A program made the translations under genes and the position numbers. A stretch of DNA of 9,109 bases from JAXHUK01 sp034189725 (lineage in GTDB: Bacteria; Chloroflexota; Dehalococcoidia; SZUA-161), in the NCBI GenBank assembly GCA_034189725.1, contig JAXHUK010000020.1, forward strand, positions 1 through 9,109. Reading direction: 5' to 3'. Shown here in pieces: positions 1 through 5,366 of the stretch. Below the pieces are notes generated by a model. The model made no database searches. It was not told the origin of the DNA and was given only the letters and a program-made list of their open reading frames with translations. The first letter of the stretch is position 1. The number at the start of each line of letters is the position of its first letter.

Positions 1-737
1 GTGAGCGGTTCGATGTTATCGCTCTGCAAGAGGTCAAAACCGATTTACGTGGCCTGAGTAGACTGCAAAAGCTTCTGCCGGGTAATTATAGAATTCTGGT
101 CTCGGATCCAACGGGTAATTACGAGCGGTTCGCTTTCCTCTATGATAAGCGAACGGTGATCACCACAGGATTAGTCTGTGAAATCGGATTCAATGTACCT
201 GCAGCAACGCATGAGGGATATCAGCTACATCGGATGCCCTATTGCGCATCATTCAGGGCTGGCCGTTTCGATTTCGTGATTGCCAATGCACATATCTATT
301 ATGGAAAAAGTACCCGGGAGAGACGGCAACGTGAAAAAGAGATACGAATGCTTGTTGACTTCATTAACCGCCGTTCGAAAACTGAACGGAACAAGGTCTT
401 CGACAGGGATTTCTTCGTTGTGGGTGATTTCAATGTTGAGGAGGCCGGCGATCAGTTCTTTGAGGCTTTGGTGGCTAAAGGGTTTCAGATGCCACCTGCG
501 ATGGCTGCATTGAAGACGAACTTTCTGCGAGATGCAACATATGACAAAATTGCATGGGTAAATCGCCCGTCATTCTCATTCAGCGGCAACGTCAATGTGG
601 TTCCCTTCGGTGACGTCGTGTTCCAGGACCGTGAGCCGAAGGGAGGGAAGAAAGAGATCAGCGATCATCTGCCACTGTGGGCTGAATTCAAGATAAATAA
701 ATTGACGCTTGAGCTTGACCAGATTATCAATCGGTAA
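1..737 (+). CDS. Endonuclease/exonuclease/phosphatase (EEP) family protein, 5' truncated by window edge
   Basis: The reading frame is open from base 3 to TAA at 735-737, giving 244 visible residues. The true start lies outside the window; an internal GTG at 156 is not the start, because conserved sequence precedes it. Motifs typical of the DNase I-like EEP fold appear in order: IALQEVK (residues 6-12, with the metal-binding Glu of LQEV), ERFAFLYD (~45), NAHIYYG (~95-101), VVGDFNVE (~139-146, Asp/Asn of the active site) and ISDHLPLWAEF (~219-229, catalytic Asp-His pair). Family members are usually about 250-300 aa, so only a few tens of residues are probably missing. The family includes metal-dependent nucleases and phosphodiesterases acting on DNA, RNA, sugar phosphates or lipids. 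The substrate cannot be read from this sequence. No signal peptide can be judged because the N-terminus is absent. No gene follows closely on the same strand. Confidence 0.88.
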   Translation, partial: ERFDVIALQEVKTDLRGLSRLQKLLPGNYRILVSDPTGNYERFAFLYDKRTVITTGLVCEIGFNVPAATHEGYQLHRMPYCASFRAGRFDFVIANAHIYYGKSTRERRQREKEIRMLVDFINRRSKTERNKVFDRDFFVVGDFNVEEAGDQFFEALVAKGFQMPPAMAALKTNFLRDATYDKIAWVNRPSFSFSGNVNVVPFGDVVFQDREPKGGKKEISDHLPLWAEFKINKLTLELDQIINR

Positions 738-1266
738 GCGAGCAAAGAATCCCTCTAATGGAAGGATATTCTAATAGTAGGGCAGAACGGCGATCAAACT
801 TTACATAAAAATGTGTACTGTATCTATCGCGGAAGCTTACGCCTGCGGTGGAAAGTAAGCGGATTCGTTGATCTACTGCACAGCAAAACACCAGCGCAGA
901 TTTACTCTATGTGGTGAGCTTTTTATAGAGTACGGGGAGGCGTTTCGGCAGGGATTCGATATCCCACACTACTTCATAACCAATGTCGTGGCACATCTTG
1001 TTTCTCCGCCAGTATATATTCTCACAGGACGGAATACCTATCTTTCTTTTCAACCATGGCCTCGATCACTGCATCGAGATCCAGATCATCGCCGAGCAGA
1101 CCCTGGATAATCTCACTTTCATGGAACTGCTGTCAAAAAACTTCTGATGTCCAGGACAAGGAAGCAGGCGGTCACATACGCGGTGACCGGTCTTGGAAGG
1201 GCTATTCTTAAGGAAGAGAAAACGAAGGGAAACAGCAGCGATGTTTGATTGCCCTGGCTAATTGCC
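738..1266. other. Intergenic region without an intact gene
   Basis: This is 529 bases between the EEP gene (+) and the convergent archaellin gene (-). An 80-codon open frame on + starts at a TTG (868-1110). It resembles no family I know and has no clear ribosome binding site. The opposite strand carries a similarly open stretch of 52 codons ending at 907. Neither strand can be preferred by eye. The 3' part (about 980-1248) contains two overlapping + frames that may be remains of a regulator and are described separately. A 6-bp inverted repeat (GCTTAC at 835-840, GTAAGC at 855-860) is too weak to call a terminator. No tRNA or repeat array is visible. Confidence 0.6.
980..1248 (+). pseudogene. 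Possible frameshifted remnant, C-terminus resembling a winged-helix regulator
   Basis: Frame 2 is open from 980 (ATG 983) to TGA at 1145-1147 and reads ...IIAEQTLDNLTFMELLSKNF. Frame 1 is open from 1111 to TGA at 1246-1248 and ends with YAVTGLGRAILKEE. Adding a single base to the six-A run at 1135-1140 would join them into ...FMELLSKKLLMSRTRKQAV followed by YAVTGLGRAILKEE. The latter part resembles the wing and last helix of winged-helix DNA-binding domains, where patterns like Y.lT.lGr.iL.eE are common. The upstream part shows no clear helix-turn-helix signature. Either this is a decayed regulator gene, a sequencing indel in a homopolymer, or chance. The call rests on one short motif, so confidence is low. 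Confidence 0.25.
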
Positions 1267-1881
1267 TTAGTACAGGATCATGTAATCATTGAGATTGGCC
1301 GGGGTCGTTCTCTCAATGATAAGCGTGCTGCCAGCTTGAGGCTTAACCTCGATGGTGAATGTATGGTAGGTTCCTATATTTTCACCGATGCCTGTCAGGT
1401 CTACTGTGATGATAAACATTTCGCCTGATTCCAACAGGTCATCATTGTCACTCTTGCCAAGTTGTTCCTTGGACCAGGCAAGGTTATCAACTGCGACACC
1501 CTGGCTGATGTAGGATATGACAGCAACATTAGTGCTAACAGAATCTGCTAACCCATCGCTATCGGCATCAGTTGGGCAGGTGAGGTCGATCGCCTCCCCC
1601 CTGAGGTTAGTGGTCACAGTGAATGTCACATTACCGACAGCAGTTACATTGCCTTGTTTTCTCGCTACTACATAGCTTTTCAGTTCCAGCGAAGCCTTCA
1701 CTTCATCCAGCGCTGTGTGAGTAGCTTCATGCCCCTTCTGTGATGAATATATCCCTGCCGATAATACCGTATAGGCAAACACTGAGGCTACGACTACGAA
1801 GGCGATTAGAACAATTGCCGTCTCAAGTCCAGTAATACCTTTTTCATTTGAATATAGAGTTTTGTACAATCGTTTAATCAT
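1267..1881 (-). CDS. Archaellin / type IV pilin-like prepilin, copy 1
   Basis: This is a predicted secreted filament subunit of the archaellin/type IV pilin superfamily. A short basic leader (MIKRLYKTLYSNEKG) precedes a class III prepilin cleavage site after Gly15. The mature protein starts ITGLE, with Glu at +5 as in type IV pilins, followed by a ~27-residue hydrophobic helix (about 16-43) and SAGIYSSQKG. The C-terminal part is beta-rich, with acidic loops DADSDGLAD (105-113) and SDNDDLLESGE (144-154) that resemble calcium-binding loops. The frame can begin seven codons earlier (ATG at 1902), but that start has no SD. Starting at 1881 gives 204 aa, exactly colinear with its paralogue at 2308-2922 (my count: 154 of 204 identical). 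A TATAAC at 1912-1917 (read on -) would place transcription start near 1905, which also favours 1881. No pilus or archaellum assembly gene is adjacent. It could be an archaellin or a pilin. Confidence 0.85.
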   Translation of the reverse strand: MIKRLYKTLYSNEKGITGLETAIVLIAFVVVASVFAYTVLSAGIYSSQKGHEATHTALDEVKASLELKSYVVARKQGNVTAVGNVTFTVTTNLRGEAIDLTCPTDADSDGLADSVSTNVAVISYISQGVAVDNLAWSKEQLGKSDNDDLLESGEMFIITVDLTGIGENIGTYHTFTIEVKPQAGSTLIIERTTPANLNDYMILY

Positions 1882-2106
1882 CTTGCTTCGAGCCTTTGGC
1901 ATAACCGCTAGGTTATAATCACAGTCAAGGATCGTTCTCTAAGAACATGGTACTATATTCCAGCTATACTTTGAGGTCAGTCATATTGCTGTAAAGAGGC
2001 CTGTTCTTACCATCGGTTCTTTATAGTTAATTACCACCTAACTGTAACCTAGCATAGCAGTAATTGTTAATCAATGCCTCGTATGTCTACGTAAAACAAG
2101 ATGATG

Positions 2107-2139
2107 GTACTGCGAGTGGTAAGTACTATCGGGCAGTAC
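2107..2139. repeat. Inverted repeat, 7-bp arms GTACTGC/GCAGTAC
   Basis: GTACTGC at 2107-2113 is exactly complementary to GCAGTAC at 2133-2139, with 19 bases between. It lies about 225-260 bases upstream of archaellin copy 1 as transcribed on -. It could form a hairpin in an untranslated region or be a protein-binding site; nothing decides between these. A 7-bp match with this gap can occur by chance. Confidence 0.4.
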
Positions 2140-2163
2140 ACTTGTCTATGTGAGTATCGCGAA

Positions 2164-2196
2164 TTACCTGAGGCAGTGATAGTGTCAGGCAGGTAA
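2164..2196. repeat. Inverted repeat, 7-bp arms TTACCTG/CAGGTAA
   Basis: TTACCTG at 2164-2170 pairs exactly with CAGGTAA at 2190-2196, with a 19-base interval. It has the same geometry (7-bp arms, 19-base interval) as the inverted repeat at 2107-2139 although the arm sequences differ. It lies between the stem-loop downstream of archaellin copy 2 and the start of copy 1. Its function is unknown. Confidence 0.4.
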
Positions 2197-2245
2197 GTAG
2201 TGATTCTGTTATCTATGTGTCATATTGTGTTGTCTATGGATAAGG

Positions 2246-2277
2246 CCTGCTGCCAGGATACTCACCCTGGCAGCAGG
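2246..2277. terminator. Strong stem-loop downstream of archaellin copy 2, probable terminator
   Basis: CCTGCTGCCAGG (2246-2257) and CCTGGCAGCAGG (2266-2277) form a perfect 12-bp GC-rich stem with an 8-base loop. The stem begins 30 bases past the stop codon of the archaellin gene on -, which is the place expected for its terminator. In that direction the sequence after the stem lacks a clear T-run. In the + direction a T-rich stretch (CAATTTTTG) follows a few bases later. It may therefore act mainly as a 3'-end stabilising hairpin for the - strand mRNA, or as a terminator for + strand transcription. Confidence 0.65.
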
Positions 2278-2307
2278 TCTCAATTTTTGTCATGCAGATT
2301 GCGCTAC

Positions 2308-2922
2308 CTAGTCTAGAATCATAACATCATCGAGGTTAGCTGGCGTCGTTCTTTCAATAATAAGCGTGCTACCGATTTGCGGCTTAACCTCGATGGTGAA
2401 TGTATGGTAGGTTCCTATAGTTTCACCGACCCCTGTCAGGTCTACAGTGAGGCTAAACATTTCACCCGGTTCTAACATGTCATCATTGTCGGTCTTGCCA
2501 AGTTGTTCCTTGGACCAGGCAAGGTCATCAGCAACGACATTCTGGCTGGTGTAGGATATGACCGCAACATGATTGCTACCAGAATCCGCTAATCCATCGC
2601 TATCGGCATCATTTGGACAGGTGAGGTCGATCGCTTCACCCTTGAGGGCATTGGTCACAGAAAATGTTATATTACCAAGAGCTGTGGCGTTGGCTTGCTT
2701 CCTGGCCACTGCCTTGCCGGTCATCTCCAGAGTAGACCTGGTTTCTTCCAGTGCTGCGTAAATGGCTTCCTGACCCTTCTGGGAAGAGAATATTCCTGCT
2801 GATAATACCGTGTAGGCAAAGACTGAGCCCACAACCACAAAAGCGATTAAGATTATGGCTGTTTCCAGACCGGTGATGCCTTTCTCATCACTACTTACCG
2901 TCTTCAATAATCTTTTACCCAT
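2308..2922 (-). CDS. Archaellin / type IV pilin-like prepilin, copy 2
   Basis: This 204-aa predicted filament subunit is paralogous to the gene at 1267-1881. The leader MGKRLLKTVSSDEKG ends at a class III (PibD/FlaK- or PilD-type) cleavage site after Gly15. The mature start ITGLE keeps Glu at +5, and the hydrophobic helix runs from about 16 to 43, followed by SAGIFSSQKG. Acidic loops DADSDGLAD (105-113) and TDNDDMLEPGE (144-154) match those of copy 1. A single Cys (LTCP, residue 102) is also shared. The start is well supported by AAGGAG seven bases before the ATG. Most differences from copy 1 fall in residues 51-70, just after the hydrophobic helix. After cleavage the subunit would insert in the membrane and polymerise through this helix. 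Whether the filament is a rotating archaellum or a static pilus cannot be told without motor genes. PF01917 (archaellin) is the family I would expect to match. Confidence 0.88.
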   Translation of the reverse strand: MGKRLLKTVSSDEKGITGLETAIILIAFVVVGSVFAYTVLSAGIFSSQKGQEAIYAALEETRSTLEMTGKAVARKQANATALGNITFSVTNALKGEAIDLTCPNDADSDGLADSGSNHVAVISYTSQNVVADDLAWSKEQLGKTDNDDMLEPGEMFSLTVDLTGVGETIGTYHTFTIEVKPQIGSTLIIERTTPANLDDVMILD

Positions 2923-3022
2923 CTTCGCACTCCTTGCTAGTTTTAGCTTAAGGTATTGGTATATGTTGTGGACTATGGTAGCTATTGAACCTTTTCTACA
3001 GTACCGGTTTCTTCCCTGCGAG

Positions 3023-3040
3023 TGATATATGGATATATCA
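3023..3040. repeat. 18-base palindrome TGATATATGGATATATCA
   Basis: Two 8-base arms (TGATATAT at 3023-3030, ATATATCA at 3033-3040) are perfectly complementary around a GG centre. It lies about 100 bases upstream of the archaellin copy 2 start codon. The symmetric, AT-rich shape is that of an operator for a dimeric regulator, but no cognate regulator is visible. Chance is possible because the arms are low in complexity. Confidence 0.4.
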
Positions 3041-3201
3041 TGATGTTACAATAGAATACAGTCCATTACGTTCTTAACCTATCGTTACTTAACTTTGCTG
3101 TTTGAAGATTATCATGGCTGGCATGGCTATTCAATAACCCACATGTACACATAAATCGAGAGAATAGTACTAGTATGTAAGAATACCAGACAGGTGCTGA
3201 G

Positions 3202-3218
3202 TCTCGTAACCTACGAGA
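3202..3218. repeat. 17-base palindrome TCTCGTAACCTACGAGA
   Basis: Arms TCTCGTA (3202-3208) and TACGAGA (3212-3218) are exact complements around ACC. It sits about 105 bases before the proposed recF start and about 280 bases before the archaellin start on the other strand. It could be an operator or a small hairpin. There is no T-run, so it is not a terminator. Confidence 0.4.
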
Positions 3219-3282
3219 TTAGAACAGGAGATATTGCACGTTTTACCTGTTGGGGGTATGGTTATGTAAGGATATGCCGCAG

Positions 3283-3291
3283 TGATATGAT
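3283..3291 (+). promoter_or_regulatory. Possible extended -10 promoter element for recF
   Basis: TG-A-TATGAT matches the extended -10 pattern TGnTATAAT with one mismatch. Transcription would begin near 3298, leaving a leader of roughly 24 bases that includes the GGAG at 3311-3314. There is no good -35 hexamer at 17 bases, which is tolerable for extended -10 promoters. This is weak evidence. Confidence 0.3.
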
Positions 3292-3321
3292 ACTCTGTGA
3301 GAATAACGCTGGAGAATGTGC

Positions 3322-4530
3322 TTGTATATTAAACATCTGAGTCTGGTAAACTTTCGCAATTATACTAGCCTCGAGCTTGACCTGCCACCGCACATAACGG
3401 TGTTCCAGGGGGATAACGCTCAGGGTAAAAGCAACCTCCTGGAGGCGATTTACATACTGGCTACTACCAGATCCCCTCATGCAAGTAATGAACGGGAATT
3501 CATTAACTGGTCTGCATACTCTGATGAACTTCCCGCCTGCCGCCTTGTGGCCGATGTGCAGAGGGCTGGAGATGATATTTGCCTGGAGATCGCCCTTATG
3601 AGTAGGACTATCGCCCCCAGTGAGGCCAGAGGGTCATTATCACTCTGGAATACGACAGCCAGGGCGTTACCCATCCAGAAGCGTATTCGTGTAAATGGCA
3701 TTGTACAACGCGCAATCGACTTCGTTGGTAAGCTCAATGTGGTAACTTTCAGCACGCAGGATATCAACCTCATCGCAGGTGAGCCGGCACTTCGACGCCG
3801 GTATCTCGATATAACGAATTCTCAAATGGATTCCCAGTATTTACAGCAGTTGCAGCGATACCAACGTGTGCTGTGGCAACGCAATCGTCTGCTGCGTTTG
3901 ATATCTGATAAAAAGGCGAGCCTGGATGAACTTTCCTTCTGGGATCAAGAATTGGTGCAAGCGGGATGCTACTTGATCGTTCAACGGGAGCGTATGGTAT
4001 CCGCACTTGAATATCTGGCACAGAACATTCATGACAAACTCAGTGCCGATCAAGGAACGTTGAAATTACTGTATCTCCGAAGTATCGATAAGGAATGTGG
4101 GGATAGTGATTTTCAGAGCAAGGAAACTGTTGAAATATTCTGGGGAGCGCTCCATGCAGCACGGGATAAGGAGATCGCTCACGGTATGTCGCTCGTGGGG
4201 CCACACCGTGATACTATTCGTTTCATAGATGATAATGTTGATTTGGGTATCTATGGCTCTCGGGGGCAGCAGAGGACGGTAGCACTTTCGTTAAAACTCG
4301 CTGAGGCTAAACTAATGCTGAACCGAACCGGGGAGCACCCTGTATTGCTCCTGGACGATGTGCTGTCGGAACTTGACAGGCAACGGAGAAACTATGTGCT
4401 CCGATTGGTTACTGAGTACCAGCAGGTGCTGATGACTACGACAGACCTCGATCATTTTACAGCCGACTTCCTGGCACAGGCTGAAACATTCAGAGTGATT
4501 CGGGGAAGCATCAACCCTATCTCAGGTTAG
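3322..4530 (+). CDS. recF: DNA replication and repair protein RecF
   Basis: RecF is an SMC-like ATPase that loads RecA at single-strand gaps together with RecO and RecR. Counting from TTG 3322 (402 aa, close to the usual 360-400), the N-terminus reads MYIKHLSLVNFRNY, the standard RecF opening. Walker A is GDNAQGKS (about 30-37), the ABC-type signature SRGQQRTVALSLKLAEA lies near 313-329, and Walker B VLLLDDVLSELD lies near 341-352. An ATG two codons earlier (3316) is only one base from the GGAG at 3311-3314, whereas the TTG lies seven bases from it. TTG therefore fits both ribosome spacing and family alignment. RecF genes often sit with dnaA, dnaN or gyrB, but here it stands alone between the archaellin pair and a convergent zinc-ribbon gene. 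A strong terminator begins about 105 bases past its stop. The ATPase motifs look intact. Confidence 0.95.
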   Translation: MYIKHLSLVNFRNYTSLELDLPPHITVFQGDNAQGKSNLLEAIYILATTRSPHASNEREFINWSAYSDELPACRLVADVQRAGDDICLEIALMSRTIAPSEARGSLSLWNTTARALPIQKRIRVNGIVQRAIDFVGKLNVVTFSTQDINLIAGEPALRRRYLDITNSQMDSQYLQQLQRYQRVLWQRNRLLRLISDKKASLDELSFWDQELVQAGCYLIVQRERMVSALEYLAQNIHDKLSADQGTLKLLYLRSIDKECGDSDFQSKETVEIFWGALHAARDKEIAHGMSLVGPHRDTIRFIDDNVDLGIYGSRGQQRTVALSLKLAEAKLMLNRTGEHPVLLLDDVLSELDRQRRNYVLRLVTEYQQVLMTTTDLDHFTADFLAQAETFRVIRGSINPISG

Positions 4531-4634
4531 TGACATGAGAGTGTTACCAATAAATGAATTCTATACCGTGTTTACCTGCGCTACTCACGCCTGATGGTGC
4601 ATCGACAGGTGTTAGCGGGGTGATACTTGATAAA

Positions 4635-4667
4635 AAAAGAGGCCGAGAATCGATCTCGGCCTCTTTT
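4635..4667. terminator. Bidirectional intrinsic terminator between recF and the zinc-ribbon gene
   Basis: GAGGCCGAGA (4639-4648) and TCTCGGCCTC (4654-4663) form a 10-bp stem with a 5-base loop (ATCGA). It is extended to 14 bp by AAAA/TTTT on the outside. The + direction continues TTTTATTTA, and the - direction has a run of seven T (the A-run at 4632-4638). It therefore serves both recF on + and the convergent gene ending at 4687 on -. Confidence 0.92.
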
Positions 4668-4686
4668 ATTTACAGCAGTGATGAAT

Positions 4687-5004
4687 TTACCGCCTGCTTG
4701 TTGACCCCATACTGTTGTAGCACTGGCTACAATACACGGGTCTGTCCATTCGAGGCTCAAACGGTACTTCAGTATCAATACCGCATGAGGCACATACTGC
4801 CGGATACATCTGCCTACGGGAACTACCAAAGTTTCCGTAGCCACCACCGCCTCTACGCTCTTGCTTCCTTGATGAACGGCAATCTGAACACCGCTTGGGA
4901 TCGTTCGTGAAGCCTTTGTTGGCGAAGAACTCCTGCTCGCTGGCAGTAAATGTGAATGTGGATCCACAGTCAGCACACTGTAGTTCTCTGTCGGTGAAGC
5001 TCAT
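4687..5004 (-). CDS. Small protein with two zinc-ribbon-like CxxC modules
   Basis: The protein is 105 aa from ATG 5004. An N-terminal module, SFTDRELQCADCGSTF followed by FTASEQEFF and later RCSDC, matches the short zinc-ribbon family that opens with similar residues (the type Pfam lists as PF13451). A Gly/Arg-rich linker (RRGGGGYGNFGSSRR, about residues 50-64) leads to a second CxxC...CxxC module, CASC...VPFEPRMDRPVYCSQC. The frame is open 15 codons further upstream (to 5049), but the inner ATG has an AAAGGAGGT six bases before it, so it is the start. The protein is cytosolic, with no signal peptide or membrane segment. Such proteins are common in anaerobic bacteria and usually uncharacterised; nucleic-acid binding is an inference from the basic, glycine-rich linker. 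It is transcribed alone, from the promoter at 5149-5177, and ends at the shared terminator. Confidence 0.87.
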   Translation of the reverse strand: MSFTDRELQCADCGSTFTFTASEQEFFANKGFTNDPKRCSDCRSSRKQERRGGGGYGNFGSSRRQMYPAVCASCGIDTEVPFEPRMDRPVYCSQCYNSMGSTSRR

Positions 5005-5148
5005 TGGATGACCTCCTTTCTCTACGATTGTGAACTGAACTTCGGCCATCCAATACCCTAGAGAACCGTGCTTAGAAGAAACCTTTAAGGAGGAAGCTCT
5101 AAGGGGTTTGTTGGAATAACTGGCAACCTTGGTTAAGCCACTAGCTCA

Positions 5149-5177
5149 AGTATAGACGATAAGCAGAATTACTGCAA
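5149..5177 (-). promoter_or_regulatory. Sigma70-type promoter for the zinc-ribbon gene
   Basis: Read on -, TTGCAG (5177-5172) is followed after exactly 17 bases by TATACT (5154-5149). These are four-of-six and five-of-six matches to the -35 and -10 consensus. Transcription would begin near 5142, giving an untranslated leader of about 138 bases before ATG 5004. That leader is long for such a small gene and might hold a control element, but I recognise no known riboswitch in it. Confidence 0.6.
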
Positions 5178-5254
5178 TAGGACAGACAACCTTTTTCGAG
5201 TATAATTCGAAGTGCACATGATTGCATAGATTGAGACGATTATAGAACTCCTTA

Positions 5255-5263
5255 TGTGGATAA
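5255..5263 (-). promoter_or_regulatory. DnaA-box 9-mer
   Basis: TGTGGATAA on + is the exact reverse complement of the consensus DnaA box TTATCCACA. A second site, CGTGGAAAA at 5325-5333, is near the TTTTCCACA variant with one mismatch. Two sites are too few to call an origin, though recF is often found near oriC. It may also be a chance match. Confidence 0.35.
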
Positions 5264-5366
5264 GAGAAATCTGTGAAGAATTCGATGGTATATAGATAGT
5301 ACGCATAGTAGTTGAGGTGTCGTGCGTGGAAAAAGGTGAATGTTCGTTGGGAACGGGTAGGCCGTC

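Larger units (their letters stand above)
1882..2307. other. Region between the two archaellin-like genes, rich in inverted repeats
   Basis: These ~425 bases separate two genes read in the same direction (-). They contain a strong 12-bp stem-loop just downstream of copy 2 (2246-2277) and two 7-bp inverted repeats (2107-2139 and 2164-2196). A possible -10 element, TATAAC on -, lies at 1912-1917 with no good -35 at standard spacing. No open frame of convincing composition is present on either strand. The length and the stem-loop suggest that the two genes are separate transcription units rather than a tight operon. Confidence 0.6.
2923..3321. other. Divergent intergenic region between archaellin copy 2 (-) and recF (+)
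   Basis: These ~400 bases drive transcription outward in both directions and hold no convincing gene. The 72-codon frame on - ending at 3262 overlaps the recF start and has no recognisable family. The region contains two near-perfect palindromes (3023-3040 and 3202-3218) and a possible extended -10 for recF at 3283-3291. I found no well-spaced -35/-10 pair for the archaellin gene. Confidence 0.6.
5005..5366. other. Intergenic region with zinc-ribbon gene promoter and a DnaA-box match
   Basis: These 362 bases lie between the zinc-ribbon gene and the 3' end of the giant activase gene, both on -. They hold the SD of the former (5011-5019), its promoter (5149-5177) and a DnaA-box 9-mer (5255-5263). 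Just beyond the activase stop codon I see only a weak GTTC/GAAC hairpin and no clear terminator. No convincing gene was found on either strand. Confidence 0.6.

Noticed and set aside
835..860. GCTTAC/GTAAGC inverted repeat downstream of the EEP gene
   Set aside because: Only 6 bp with a 14-base loop and no T-run, and about 100 bases past the stop codon. Not supportable as a terminator.
868..1110. 80-codon + frame starting with TTG
   Set aside because: No ribosome binding site and no recognisable family. The - strand is open over much of the same stretch (1065-907), so openness is not informative here.
1912..1931. TTGACT followed by TATAAC on - upstream of archaellin copy 1, looking like a consensus promoter
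   Set aside because: The two hexamers are only about 5 bases apart instead of about 17, so they cannot act together as -35 and -10. TATAAC alone remains only a possible -10.
2235..2243. TATGGATAA, one mismatch from a DnaA box
   Set aside because: A single degenerate 9-mer with no companion boxes, and it adjoins the stem-loop. Expected by chance.
1267..2922. Paralogous archaellin genes as a mobile element or repeat array
   Set aside because: The similarity is confined to the two coding regions. I see no terminal inverted repeats, target duplications or transposase, so ordinary tandem gene duplication explains it.
4554..4976. Open frames on + (4554-4910) and in another - frame (4581-4976)
   Set aside because: Both overlap the zinc-ribbon gene, and both run across the bidirectional terminator. 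The zinc-ribbon frame has the SD, the cysteine motifs and the promoter.
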